From Puniceicoccales bacterium Verruco_01 (GTDB lineage Bacteria > Verrucomicrobiota > Verrucomicrobiia > Opitutales > Oceanipulchritudinaceae): DNA of 64,000 bases. Below the pieces are notes generated by a model. That model had not been told where the DNA came from and ran no database searches. It saw nothing but the letters and a program-made list of their open reading frames with translations. The stretch lies in NCBI GenBank assembly GCA_001604565.1, contig LVBV01000029.1, positions 28,115 through 92,114 on the forward strand, in the 5' to 3' direction. Positions 1 through 13,870 of this stretch are shown here, piece after piece; within the stretch, counting starts at the first letter, position 1, and each line of letters begins with the position of its first letter. The position numbers and the translations under genes are program-made.

Positions 1-426
1 TCCCGCGCGGAAAAACTCGGCACGAAGTCCATCCCCATCTTCCTCAAGATCGCTCCGGACCTCACCTTCCCGGAGATCGACACGATCCTCGCGAGCATCG
101 CGGAGTTCGGCATCAACGGCATCGTGGCGACGAACACCACGATAGCGCGCCCCTTCGGCCTGGCCTCGAATGAAACGGGTGGCCTCTCGGGCAGGCCGCT
201 GCGGGCGCGGTCGCTCGAAATCGTCAATTACATCAGCCGCGCCACGGCGGGGAAGCTGCCGATCATCGGCGTCGGCGGCATTTTCGACTCCTCCGACGCC
301 GCGCGCCTTCTCGACGCGGGGGCGGGCCTTGTCCAGATCTACACGGGCTGGGTGTACCGCGGTCCCTTCCTCCCGGCGGAGATAGCGCGCGACCTCGCCC
401 CGCGCCAGAGGCCCTGGATCAGCTAG
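1..426 (+). CDS. pyrD: dihydroorotate dehydrogenase, C-terminal part (gene runs in from the left)
   Basis: The reading frame is open from base 1 to the TAG at 424-426, so only the last 141 residues are present. Visible family blocks are the TNTT segment that contacts orotate, GLSGRPL, the phosphate-binding IIGVGGI loop, and a C-terminal YTGWVYRGP block. The last block resembles the FMN and quinone-type (class 2) PyrD enzymes. The enzyme oxidises dihydroorotate to orotate in pyrimidine synthesis; class 2 forms sit on the membrane and pass electrons to quinone. lpxI follows after 14 bases on the same strand. The family call is firm. The class 2 assignment rests on the C-terminal block only, because the N-terminus is outside the window. 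Confidence 0.9.
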   Translation, partial: SRAEKLGTKSIPIFLKIAPDLTFPEIDTILASIAEFGINGIVATNTTIARPFGLASNETGGLSGRPLRARSLEIVNYISRATAGKLPIIGVGGIFDSSDAARLLDAGAGLVQIYTGWVYRGPFLPAEIARDLAPRQRPWIS

Positions 427-440
427 TTTCCTAGTATTTC

Positions 441-1316
441 ATGCATCAGCTCTCCCGTTTCCTCCCCGACTCTTTCGATCCGTCCAAACCGGTGGCGCTC
501 GTCGCCGGACGGCGCCAGTATCCGATCCTCCTTGCGCAAAAGATGCGCGCGGCTGGGGTTCCCGTACGCCTCATCGCCTTCGAGGACGAGACGGCGGAGG
601 AGCTCTGGAACAGCTTTCCCGAAGGCGAGAGGGTCCGCATCAAGCTCGGCCAGCTCGGCCATATGCTGAAGTCGATGAAGAAGCTCGGCGCCGCCTACGC
701 GATCCTCGCCGGGCAGATCGCCCCGGGGAACCTCTTCCGCACGCAGGAGCTGCACCCGGACTTGAAGGCCCTCGCGATCCTCGCGCTTCTCAAGGAGCGC
801 AACGCCGAGACGATCTTCGGGGCCATCTGCAAAGAGATTGCCGACATCGGCGTGGAGCTTCTGGACGCCCGCAGCTTCATGGACGACGAGCTGGCCTCGC
901 CGGGTGTCATGACCGGAGGGCGGCTCAAGGCGGACAGACACTGCATCGCCTTCGGTATCCGCATCGCGAAGGAAGTCGCCCGACTCGACATCGGGCAGGG
1001 CGTTGTGGTCCGCAAGGGAACGGTCCTTTCCGTCGAGGCCTTCGAGGGCACCGACGACATGCTCGCTCGCGCCAACAAGTACCGGACGGACGGACTCGTT
1101 TTCGTCAAAACCCCCAAGACACGGCAGAACTGGCGCTTCGACGTCCCCGTCTTCGGCCTCTCGACGCTGGAGAGCATGGCCAAGAGCGGCATCGGCACCG
1201 CCGCGCTGGAGGTAAACGGAGCGATCGTGCTGGACCGCGCCGCCGTCCTTGCCGAGGCAAGGAAACTCGGCATCGAGCTCTACGGCTACACACCCGCCGA
1301 AGCCGAGGTGAAGTGA
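441..1316 (+). CDS. lpxI: UDP-2,3-diacylglucosamine pyrophosphatase LpxI
   Basis: This 291-residue protein matches the LpxI (DUF1009) family over its full length. The N-terminal segment VALVAGRRQYPILLA is the family's opening strand and loop. The central block LLDARSFMDDELASPGVMTG and the C-terminal blocks TDGLVFVKTPK and DVPVFGLSTLESM are also family features. LpxI hydrolyses UDP-2,3-diacylglucosamine to lipid X, an early lipid A step at the inner membrane. It replaces LpxH in many alphaproteobacteria and PVC bacteria. It lies 14 bases after pyrD, so the two may be co-transcribed. Together with kdsB in the same window it shows that the organism makes an LPS-type outer membrane. Confidence 0.93.
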   Translation: MHQLSRFLPDSFDPSKPVALVAGRRQYPILLAQKMRAAGVPVRLIAFEDETAEELWNSFPEGERVRIKLGQLGHMLKSMKKLGAAYAILAGQIAPGNLFRTQELHPDLKALAILALLKERNAETIFGAICKEIADIGVELLDARSFMDDELASPGVMTGGRLKADRHCIAFGIRIAKEVARLDIGQGVVVRKGTVLSVEAFEGTDDMLARANKYRTDGLVFVKTPKTRQNWRFDVPVFGLSTLESMAKSGIGTAALEVNGAIVLDRAAVLAEARKLGIELYGYTPAEAEVK

Positions 1317-1322
1317 CGCTCC

Positions 1323-2060
1323 CTACGGCCCGATCACGATGCGGTAGTAGCCCGGCGGGAGAAGGTCGATCGCACCTCCCTCCAACACAAGATTCCGGAG
1401 CGCCGCGTCGAGGCTGTCGCTGCCCGTGCCGCTGGCGATAAGCGGGGCTCCCTGCGGGCCCTCCGCCGTCACGTGCACCCAGAATTCCGCCGGAGGCCAG
1501 AGCAGATCGCCCGCCTCGGGGATCGCCTGCGGAATCGTCCGCGCAAGGACAAGCGCGTCATCGCCTGCCCGGCGCACCTGGTAGCACGCTCCGCGCGCGG
1601 GCAGTACCATTCCGGACAGGACGCCGTCGTCGCGACCAAGGGCGGAAAACTCCCCCATCGAACCGCGCGCGGGCAGGATTCCCGGCAGGGCCGTCGCCAC
1701 CGGAACCGCCGGAGGATGCAGGCTCGCCTCCGACACGGAAATCTCCGCCCCAAAGAATTCAAAGGGGTCGGTCAGGGCGGGACTTGAGGCCGTGCCGTAG
1801 CTGCGCGCCGTGCTCCAGCGCGTGGGGAGGAAGAGCGGCGCCGAGTCGAGCAGCAGGGCCTGATCCATCGCCGTGTCCGCCGCCCCGCCCTGTTTCTGCA
1901 GGCTGATGAAAGGGGCCCTCGCGCGGTTCTCGGGAATCGTGAGGCCCTCGAAGGGCACGAGATTCCAGAGGGCAAGCGCACAGAGAAAGGCCAGCACCGC
2001 CGCCGCCCAGGCCCAGACCCAGGTTCTGGGAATCTTGTGACGTGGAACAGCGGGGATCAT
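1323..2060 (-). CDS. TonB-like energy transducer with degenerate C-terminal domain
   Basis: This 245-residue protein has a short basic N-terminus and one membrane segment at about residues 13-32 (WAWAAAVLAFLCALALWNLV), with the rest predicted periplasmic. The last 60 residues (FWVHVTAEGP, then a SGTGSDSLDAALRNL block, ending PPGYYRIVIGP) follow the pattern of a TonB C-terminal domain: strand, Gly turn, SSG-like turn, helix with conserved LD..A, and a final strand. The central Pro-rich spacer of classical TonB is weak. It is the last gene of the ExbB/ExbD operon and overlaps exbD by four bases (ATGA). I infer that it transmits proton-motive force to outer-membrane receptors. The match is judged by eye, so an unrelated anchored periplasmic protein is possible. 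Confidence 0.55.
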   Translation of the reverse strand: MIPAVPRHKIPRTWVWAWAAAVLAFLCALALWNLVPFEGLTIPENRARAPFISLQKQGGAADTAMDQALLLDSAPLFLPTRWSTARSYGTASSPALTDPFEFFGAEISVSEASLHPPAVPVATALPGILPARGSMGEFSALGRDDGVLSGMVLPARGACYQVRRAGDDALVLARTIPQAIPEAGDLLWPPAEFWVHVTAEGPQGAPLIASGTGSDSLDAALRNLVLEGGAIDLLPPGYYRIVIGP

Positions 2061-2545
2061 TTTTCAAAAACGCCGCTTTCCTTTGTCAGCTCCTCGGCGG
2101 CAATCTGCATGGAGACAAAACCGCTGGCCCGCGCCGCCTCGGAAATGCGGACGAGCTGGGACAATGACGCGCGGGCATCCATCTTGAGAAGGAGCACGGG
2201 ATTGTCGGCGGGATGGGTCTTGAGGAACGCTCGCAGCACCTCCTCCAGCGCACCCTCGCGGATCAGGTCGCCCCCGATCATGACCATGCCCTCGCCGCTC
2301 GCGTCGCCGCTGGCCGGGGGCAGGACGGTGACGACCGCCGCCACCGGTTCCGGCACAAGGCCGCCCTGCACCGTGCGGGGCAGGCTGATGGGAATGCCCG
2401 GCGGCAGGAGAAACTGGGAGTCGAAAAGCGCGAAAAAGAGGCCCAGAAGCAGCACGTTCACGTAGGGCACCGGGTCCAGCCGGGTGTCCACCTTCCTCAA
2501 GTACCGCCGCAGGTTGAGCGGCGCGGTGAGCTTTTCCGCCTTCAT
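2057..2545 (-). CDS. ExbD/TolR-type biopolymer transport protein
   Basis: This 162-residue protein has a cytoplasmic N-terminus, one membrane helix (residues about 27-43, PYVNVLLLGLFFALFDSQF) and a periplasmic C-terminal domain. The helix begins after LDPVPYVNVL, which corresponds to the ExbD region whose Asp faces the proton channel. Here the polar residue Asp42 lies late in the helix, and the usual early Asp is replaced in the DPVPYVN segment. The start codon overlaps the stop of the upstream ExbB gene as ATGA (2542-2545). This strongly supports the start and indicates translational coupling. The role is inferred: coupling proton flow to a TonB-like partner together with the neighbouring ExbB. 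Confidence 0.85.
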   Translation of the reverse strand: MKAEKLTAPLNLRRYLRKVDTRLDPVPYVNVLLLGLFFALFDSQFLLPPGIPISLPRTVQGGLVPEPVAAVVTVLPPASGDASGEGMVMIGGDLIREGALEEVLRAFLKTHPADNPVLLLKMDARASLSQLVRISEAARASGFVSMQIAAEELTKESGVFEK

Positions 2546-3201
2546 GCCTTCGGCGCGGGTTCGTCGGGTTTGGCGGGCTGCGGCAGGGTGAGGAGCTGGA
2601 TCATCTCGTGCCCGGCGTACTCCATGTCGTTCACAAGCGCCCGCACGCGGCCCGAAAGGAAGTGGAAGGCAAGGTGCGCCACGGCGGACACCGCGATACC
2701 GAAAGCCGTGGAAACGAGCGCCGCCGCAAAACCGCCGGAAACCGCCCCCACATTCGCGTATGCGCCGCCCGCGTGAATGCCGAAGAAGGCGTCGATGAGC
2801 CCCAGCACCGTGCCGAGCAGGCCAAAGAGCGGCGCCACCCGCGCGATGGCCAGCATCGCCGAGACACGCCGTTCCAGCGCCGGGATCTGCACGATGGCCG
2901 CGCCCTGGATGGCGCTCGCAATCTGTTCCGCGCCACGCTCGCGCGCCAGAAGAGCCGCCTTGATCACCGCCGCCACAGGCCCGGGAGTCTCCTCGCAGAC
3001 GGTGAGCGCCTCCACGAGACGTCCCTTCTCCATCAGGTTCTTGATGCCCGCGAAGAAGGCGTCCGTGCGGATCTGCCCCTTGTGGAGATACAGGACTCGC
3101 TCCACGAAGATGAGCACCCCTACGAGCGCGACAAGGAGGATGGGCCACATCATGGGCCCGCCCTGCCGGAAAAGCGTGAGATCGAAATGGAAATTCTGCA
3201 T
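2542..3201 (-). CDS. MotA/TolQ/ExbB proton channel family protein
   Basis: This 219-residue inner-membrane protein has the family's three helices at about residues 17-36 (MMWPILLVALVGVLIFVERV), 118-140 (VAPLFGLLGTVLGLIDAFF) and 152-178. The APLFGLLGTVLGLIDAF block is the signature of ExbB/TolQ proton channels. It forms the proton-conducting partner of the ExbD encoded immediately downstream (ATGA overlap). The gene starts 14 bases after a lipoprotein gene and belongs to the same minus-strand operon as the large TPR protein. Function in TonB-type energy transduction follows from the family and from the neighbours. Confidence 0.92.
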   Translation of the reverse strand: MQNFHFDLTLFRQGGPMMWPILLVALVGVLIFVERVLYLHKGQIRTDAFFAGIKNLMEKGRLVEALTVCEETPGPVAAVIKAALLARERGAEQIASAIQGAAIVQIPALERRVSAMLAIARVAPLFGLLGTVLGLIDAFFGIHAGGAYANVGAVSGGFAAALVSTAFGIAVSAVAHLAFHFLSGRVRALVNDMEYAGHEMIQLLTLPQPAKPDEPAPKA

Positions 3202-3215
3202 GCGGGAAAGGCGGT

Positions 3216-3947
3216 TTACCTGAACTTGTCGGCCAGTTTGGCGGCCAGATCGTTGTAGGCCTTCTTCTTGAGCTCAAGCTTCTGCCGGGTGAAATTGTAG
3301 TCGCTGCGGAGGCCGGAACTGGTCACGTCGCTCGTGAAAATCTCCGGGATCACGACGTCCCAGCTTCCCGTCTTCACGTCGAGGACAAGCGCCCGCAGCC
3401 GGATGCGCATCATCTTGGTCGTATCCGGCACGAACATGCCGACGATCGGCACCCACGAGACCGCCGAACCCGCATTGTTCTTCTCGGTGCTTTCCAACAC
3501 GCCCCAGACGACGACGATCGTATCCACGCCCCCCCCGGCGGCCCGCAGGCGCAGGGAAAGATCCATCCGTTTCGGCGCGTCAGCCGGACGCTGGCCGTCC
3601 ATCGGGATCACCGTGTAATTCCGCGCGAAGGCGTCCATCATCTCCTGATCCGGCACCGGCGCGCCCGATTGCAGGAGCATCACGCGGCTTCCGGGATGGA
3701 GGAGGAAGCTGCGATCGCGCACGGCTGTGGCGATCTTTTCCTGCGTGATCTCGCCCTCGCCGGAAATTCCGATGAGGTCGGCTTCGGAAAGCTCGCCCCC
3801 CGTCCACGAGGGCTGGGCCACCACGGGCTGGTTGTAGCGGCGGGCTCCGCCGTTCTGGTAGTCGTTCGAAATCGACTCCGTCGTGCACGAGGCAAGGGCA
3901 AGGAGCACTGCGCCGAAGGCCGAGAAAAGAAGGATTCGGTTTTTCAT
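3216..3947 (-). CDS. predicted lipoprotein, function unknown
   Basis: This 243-residue protein has a lipoprotein signal peptide. A basic start is followed by a hydrophobic stretch and the lipobox LALASC, with Cys21 as the predicted lipidated residue. The body contains DADLIG- and SGEGEI-type turns, a long beta-rich region, and a Lys-rich C-terminal helix (RQKLELKKKAYNDLAAKLADKF). I do not recognise a family. It lies 47 bases after the TPR protein and 14 bases before exbB, so it is part of the energy-transduction operon and presumably acts at the outer membrane or in the periplasm. The start was chosen for the signal peptide; the reading frame extends further upstream but overlaps the TPR gene. 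Confidence 0.75.
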   Translation of the reverse strand: MKNRILLFSAFGAVLLALASCTTESISNDYQNGGARRYNQPVVAQPSWTGGELSEADLIGISGEGEITQEKIATAVRDRSFLLHPGSRVMLLQSGAPVPDQEMMDAFARNYTVIPMDGQRPADAPKRMDLSLRLRAAGGGVDTIVVVWGVLESTEKNNAGSAVSWVPIVGMFVPDTTKMMRIRLRALVLDVKTGSWDVVIPEIFTSDVTSSGLRSDYNFTRQKLELKKKAYNDLAAKLADKFR

Positions 3948-3994
3948 GGGGTCGTCGGTTGTTGGGGAGGCGCCGGAGCGATGCAATTGCGAGG

Positions 3995-6577
3995 CTACTG
4001 CTGGGTGCGGGGTTCGTCGAGGCGTTTCAGGCGGGCGCGAGCGAGGGCCCGTCCGGGAAGGTTGCTCTCCAGCATGAGGGTATAGACGCGCCGAGCCTCG
4101 CCAAAGCGTCCCGCGCCCTCCAGAAGCTGGCCGAGCTCCACCGCCGCACGCGAGATCCAGTAGCGTCCGCGCGGAGAAAGGGCGGAGCCGGAAGCATCCG
4201 TCACATGGGAAGAGAGGAGAGACCAGTACGCGTCGATCGCGCGGACGCTGTCGCCCTGTTTGTCCACGTTGTAGGCCCACTTGAAGGAGGCCTCCGCAAG
4301 AAAATCCTGAGGCAGGTCGCGTCGCTCCATCAGGCGCTCGTAAACGGCAATGCCGTCCGCCCGGCGGGCCGGATTGGTGGCCGAGAGGGCGATGATGCAG
4401 TCCGCCCGGTCCATCTGCGCCAGGTGCAGGTCCGTGTGCGAGGGGAAGCGGTTCATCACGTCCTCGTAGGCGAGGAGAGCCGTGCTGAAGTCGTTGAGCT
4501 TGCGCAAAATGTCGCCCTGCCGCAGACGGGCGTGGAAAACGAGGTCACTCTGTGGATAGCTGCCAACGAGCCGGTCCAGAAGCTGGAGCGCCTCGCGGTA
4601 GGTGGCCTCCAGGCCGCGCTGCTCGGCGGAAAGCGCCGCCTCCCACAGGGCCACGGGGGCGAGGGCACTCTTCGGGTAGCGATCCGCAAGGGAAAGGAGA
4701 AGGCGTTGGGCGTCCACAAGGCGTTCCTTCCGCGCGAGGCTGCGCGCCTGAACGAGGTAGGAGTTCTGCGCCGCGACGCTGTCAGGATAGGTGACGCGCA
4801 GGCCCTCGAAGGTGGCCTCCGCGGCGGCGTCGTCGCCTAGGGAGAGCTCGGCGCGCGCCTTGAGGAGCATCGTCTGGCTGGCGATCTCCGCCTTCAGCGC
4901 CGTTCCGGGAGCGCCGTCGCCCCCCCGGGCCAGCTCCTCCAGAATCGACCGGCACATCCCCGGCGTGCGCCCGCTCTGGCCCGCCTCAAGAGAAAGCTGG
5001 GCCTGCAACCACAAAAGGCGCAGGCGCAGCGTCGGCGGGGGCTGGCCGGCACCCGTGGCGGAAAGGAGCGTGTCCAGCCGTGCGAAGGCGTCCGCTTGCC
5101 TGCCCGCCGCACGCATCGCGTAAATGAGGTTCCACTCGGCCTTCCAGCGGCTTTCAAGGTCGATGGAAGGATCGCCCTGCGCCGCGTCCAGCGCGGAACG
5201 CGCCTCGTCGGAACGCCCCGCGCGGATGAGGGAGAGCACCATCTGGTAAAAAACGAGACCGCGATCCGGGACCGGTTCGTCAAAGGCGTCCGTGTAGGCG
5301 GCGGCGGCGTTGGCGAAGTCGCCGTTGAGGAAAAAACAGTCCGCGATGAGGACGCCGGTCTGGGCCCGCTCCAGACCGTCGGGGAGCTCGCCGCGCAGAC
5401 CTCCCAGCGTGCTGGCCGCCGTGCGGTACTGCGGGGGCGTGCGGACAAAAGCGATGTAGGCCATCGTCCGGAGCACCGCGTGGCGCAGCGTGCTGGCCGG
5501 GAATTGATCGACGATGCGCTGCGCGTCGGCGGAGGAATCGTCGAAACGGCCGGCCTTGAGGGCGTTGTCCGCTCGCAGAAGAAGCAGCGCATCCATGAGC
5601 GGATGGGCGGGATTGGCGGAGATCACGGCGTCCAGCACGCTCCGGAAGACATCCGGGCCCGCGGCGTCCTCCGCGGAATAGAGCATCGCCACCGAGTTCA
5701 TCATGGAATGCCGGTCTGATGCGGGATTCATCAGGATTTCCCGCAAAGCTGTCCGCCCGCGCAGCGTCTCGGGACCTGCGAGCTGAGCTAGGAGGATCAG
5801 CAGACGCTCGCGCATGCCGCTCTCGGCCACGCCCGGATAGCCCAGTGCCTCGTCGATCACCGACAGGGCCTCCATCTGCCGGTCGGACTTGGCCAAGGCC
5901 ACAGCCAGAAGACGGGCGGCCTCGAAACCCTCCCTCTGCCCAGCGGCGGAACGCACTTTTTCGCGAAGGCTGCCGATCGTGTCCGAGGTGACGGGCCCCT
6001 TCTCCAGTTCGTCGCGAAGCATCGCCAGCTCCACGCGCGAGGAGAGATATTGCGGGGCGTTCTGCACGGCGCGCGCGTATTCGTCCGACGCCCCCTTTGC
6101 GTCACCCGAGGCCGCCTTCAACATGCCGAGCGCAAAGTGATACCACGGAATCGACTCCGCAGGCAGGGTGTTTTCGTCCAAGGGCGGGGAAAGGAGCGGG
6201 CGCGCCTCCTCTGTCTTGTCCTGCAAAAGCAGGGCCACGGCCATGTCCAGCTTCCACACCATCGTGGGGGCGGGATGTTGTGAAAGAAACAGCGCCGCAT
6301 CCGCGCCGCGACCGGAGGCGCAAAGCGCCGTGGCGAGCTTGTGGACGAGATCGCCCTCCCCTCCCGCGGCCATCGCCCTCGCGTACAGATCCGCCGCGAC
6401 GGAGGGGAGCCCCGCCGAAAGGGCCTCGTTGGCCGAGGCAAGCGACACGGCTCCCTCAACCCGCCCCGTCGCCGGTTTGTCCGGTGCGGCGAGCGGCACG
6501 GCCCCCTGACCCGCGGCCCTCCCGGCAAGGAGGAGACCGCAAGAGAGGACTAGGCGAAGTACCGCTCGGATTTTCAT
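3995..6577 (-). CDS. large secreted TPR-repeat protein, first gene of ExbB/ExbD operon
   Basis: This 860-residue protein has a Sec signal peptide (residues 1-23, ending near GRAAGQG) followed by an almost entirely alpha-helical body. Tetratricopeptide-like repeats recur through the whole length, with LY..A...G, AL.KSDRQMEAL, ADCFFLNGDFANAAAAYTDAF, LLALADRYPKSALAPVALWEAA, RQGDILRKLNDFSTALLAYEDV and similar units. Repeats of the YxxSxxAxxA.Y type near the C-terminus resemble YbgF/BamD-style units. A long periplasmic TPR protein next to exbB and exbD is a recurrent arrangement in Verrucomicrobiota and Planctomycetota. It probably works as a periplasmic scaffold for the transducer complex. The exact partner is unknown. 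Confidence 0.8.
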   Translation of the reverse strand: MKIRAVLRLVLSCGLLLAGRAAGQGAVPLAAPDKPATGRVEGAVSLASANEALSAGLPSVAADLYARAMAAGGEGDLVHKLATALCASGRGADAALFLSQHPAPTMVWKLDMAVALLLQDKTEEARPLLSPPLDENTLPAESIPWYHFALGMLKAASGDAKGASDEYARAVQNAPQYLSSRVELAMLRDELEKGPVTSDTIGSLREKVRSAAGQREGFEAARLLAVALAKSDRQMEALSVIDEALGYPGVAESGMRERLLILLAQLAGPETLRGRTALREILMNPASDRHSMMNSVAMLYSAEDAAGPDVFRSVLDAVISANPAHPLMDALLLLRADNALKAGRFDDSSADAQRIVDQFPASTLRHAVLRTMAYIAFVRTPPQYRTAASTLGGLRGELPDGLERAQTGVLIADCFFLNGDFANAAAAYTDAFDEPVPDRGLVFYQMVLSLIRAGRSDEARSALDAAQGDPSIDLESRWKAEWNLIYAMRAAGRQADAFARLDTLLSATGAGQPPPTLRLRLLWLQAQLSLEAGQSGRTPGMCRSILEELARGGDGAPGTALKAEIASQTMLLKARAELSLGDDAAAEATFEGLRVTYPDSVAAQNSYLVQARSLARKERLVDAQRLLLSLADRYPKSALAPVALWEAALSAEQRGLEATYREALQLLDRLVGSYPQSDLVFHARLRQGDILRKLNDFSTALLAYEDVMNRFPSHTDLHLAQMDRADCIIALSATNPARRADGIAVYERLMERRDLPQDFLAEASFKWAYNVDKQGDSVRAIDAYWSLLSSHVTDASGSALSPRGRYWISRAAVELGQLLEGAGRFGEARRVYTLMLESNLPGRALARARLKRLDEPRTQQ

Positions 6578-6600
6578 GGCGGGAACGCCGCTTGGGGAAA

Positions 6601-9036
<2,436 letters not shown>

Positions 9037-9072
9037 CGAAAATTTCCTTCGGGGGTTGTTCTCGCCTACCGT

Positions 9073-11954
<2,882 letters not shown>

Positions 11955-12740
11955 ATGCCGCGTGCGAAACTAGAATGGTGCGTCGTCCACCTCGGAGAGG
12001 ATCTCAACTGGTGGGTGGACGAAACGAGCGACGAAATCCACTGGGACGTGGACGCGCTCGGAATCATCGACCCCCGCCAGCTCGGCCACGTGCTGGACCT
12101 TCTGGAGCCCCTGCGCGAATACGGCTACGAGCCCGAGAGCGCCGAGAACGCCTTCTTCACCTTCCGCATCGACCGCGAGCTCAAGGGCAACAAGGTGCGC
12201 CTCACGCGCCTCTCCGAATCGCTTTTCGAGACCGACGAGCACGTCTTCGCCCTGCCGGACATGACCGACGAGGAAAAGGGCGCCTACGCCGACTTCCTCG
12301 ACCAGATCAGCAAGGCGCGCGTCAAGATGCTGAACGACCTGATCGAGTTCGACCAGAACCTGACGGTGGACGAGCTGGAGGAGGCCATCCGCGAGCGCCA
12401 GAACGCCGATTACTTCGAGGGACGCTCCGTGCATCCCTTCGTGGAGATCACCTCCATTCTCGAATACGTTCCGGAAGGCTACGAGCTGGACGTGGACGAG
12501 GAGCACGCCGCCGGCGGCGAGGAGGAGGGCCTTGAGGACATCCCGGACTTCGAGGAGGAGGGCGAGTCCCTTGAGGAGGACGAGACGATGCACTGGGACG
12601 AGGACGACGCCAAGGAGGACGAGGAGGAGGAAGGCGTCGGAGAAGAGGAAGAGGGTGACGACGACGAGGAAGAGGACGACGAAGAAGAGGAAGAGGGTGA
12701 CGAGGACTTCGAGGACGAATCCCCGCGCCGACGCAAGTAG
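11955..12740 (+). CDS. hypothetical protein with extreme acidic C-terminal tail
   Basis: This 261-residue protein has two parts. Residues 1 to about 175 look like a folded soluble domain with conserved-looking Trp and aromatic residues (WCVVHLGEDLNWWVDETSDE, then a helical LGHVLDLLEPL block). The last 85 residues are almost wholly Asp and Glu with a few Gly and His, closing with a short basic PRRRK. There is no signal peptide or membrane segment. I do not recognise a family. Acidic tails of this type are known from proteins that mimic DNA charge, bind basic proteins or chelate cations, but none of these can be assigned here. It is a single plus-strand gene between gyrB and an acyltransferase. 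Confidence 0.75.
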   Translation: MPRAKLEWCVVHLGEDLNWWVDETSDEIHWDVDALGIIDPRQLGHVLDLLEPLREYGYEPESAENAFFTFRIDRELKGNKVRLTRLSESLFETDEHVFALPDMTDEEKGAYADFLDQISKARVKMLNDLIEFDQNLTVDELEEAIRERQNADYFEGRSVHPFVEITSILEYVPEGYELDVDEEHAAGGEEEGLEDIPDFEEEGESLEEDETMHWDEDDAKEDEEEEGVGEEEEGDDDEEEDDEEEEEGDEDFEDESPRRRK

Positions 12741-12839
12741 TTCACCTTGCCCTTCCCGCGAAACCGCGGGCGCGCTTCCGACGTTTCCCCGCCATGCCGG
12801 TTTCTCACCGGCGTGTCACTTCGCGCGAGGATGAGCAGC

Positions 12840-13610
12840 ATGGAAACCAAGTCGGAAGCCGTGCCCGGATGGGCCGTCCCGGGCCAAAGCCCGGAAAGGA
12901 CGGCGCCCGCATCCGGCGCGAAGGCCGACCCCTTCCATTCCGGCATCGTGTACCGCATCACCGGCTGGCGCCAGTGGTGTCTTCTCTGGCCCGCGTCGCT
13001 TTTGCTACGCCTCTATTACGCGACGCTGCGCGTGAAGGTGAGCCCGCAGGAGGAGGCGATCCTGCGCGACACTTCGCGAGCCGTGGTGGGCATCACCTGG
13101 CACAACCGCTCCTTCATCATCCCCCTCATGTTCCGGCGCTTCCGCGGTGCGGAGCGCTGCCTGTGCCTAGTGAGCCCGAGCAGGGCCGCAGCGTGGGAGG
13201 AGGGGCTCTTCCGACTCCTTGGCATCCCGTCGGCGCGCGGTTCCTCCAGCCGACGCGGCATCGCGGCGATGCGGGAACTCCTGCACGCCAGCGCCGCCGG
13301 GAGTGACGTCTTCATCTCCCCCGACGGCCCGACGGGGCCTCGCTATGTTTTCAAAAAAGGCGCGACAGTGGCCGCCCGGCTCGCGGGGACTCCGGTCCTG
13401 CTCTTCGGGGCGGAATCGGCAAGCGCGTGGCGCCCTCACACGTGGGACCGGCATTTTCTCCCCCTGCCCTTCTCGCGCGTCACCTTCCGGGCGCGCCTTG
13501 TGGAAAACGCGGAACTTTTTGACGGGAAAAGCGACGAGGAGGTCTCGCGCCTGCTCGGAAATCACCTTAGCCTCATCAACACCGATCATGGAGACTCCGC
13601 AGAACGATAA
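12840..13610 (+). CDS. DUF374 lysophospholipid-acyltransferase-like protein
   Basis: This 256-residue protein carries the DUF374/LPLAT signature: a hydrophobic N-terminal segment (WCLLWPASLLLRLYYATL), the active-site-region histidine block ITWHNRSFIIPL, and the ISPDGPTGPRYVFKKGA motif. Family members are thought to acylate lipid A or related glycolipids at the inner membrane. The start at 12840 was chosen because GAGG lies nine bases upstream. An in-frame ATG at 12831 has no such spacing. It overlaps the next small membrane-protein gene by 23 bases, suggesting coupled translation. The exact acceptor lipid cannot be told from sequence. Confidence 0.85.
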   Translation: METKSEAVPGWAVPGQSPERTAPASGAKADPFHSGIVYRITGWRQWCLLWPASLLLRLYYATLRVKVSPQEEAILRDTSRAVVGITWHNRSFIIPLMFRRFRGAERCLCLVSPSRAAAWEEGLFRLLGIPSARGSSSRRGIAAMRELLHASAAGSDVFISPDGPTGPRYVFKKGATVAARLAGTPVLLFGAESASAWRPHTWDRHFLPLPFSRVTFRARLVENAELFDGKSDEEVSRLLGNHLSLINTDHGDSAER

Positions 13611-13857
13611 CAGCACCTCCGCGCCGCATGCCGTCGTGGCTGTGCGGCTCCTCGGGGTTTTCGTCGCGGCCCTCGCCCTCTGGCAAATGGCCGGGAACCT
13701 CATCGCCTCGTGGAGGGACTTCGACCCGAGCTACCTCGGCTACTTCTTTTCGAGCGAAGTGGCACGTCCACTGGCGGGGCTGGTCATCGGGGCTCTCCTC
13801 TGGCTTTTTTCCGGCCCGATCGGTCGCCGCGCCGCGCGAGGGAAGGCGCGCAGGTAG
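13588..13857 (+). CDS. small membrane protein with two helices
   Basis: This 89-residue protein has two predicted membrane helices, at about residues 17-42 (VAVRLLGVFVAALALWQMAG and on) and 60-78 (PLAGLVIGALLWLFSGPIG), followed by a basic tail. No family is recognised. It overlaps the acyltransferase gene by 23 bases and precedes the lyase gene by 13 bases, so the three are probably one transcript. A much longer open frame upstream in the same phase is only the shadow of the acyltransferase. Confidence 0.6.
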   Translation: METPQNDNSTSAPHAVVAVRLLGVFVAALALWQMAGNLIASWRDFDPSYLGYFFSSEVARPLAGLVIGALLWLFSGPIGRRAARGKARR

Positions 13858-13870
13858 AAAGGACCGCACG

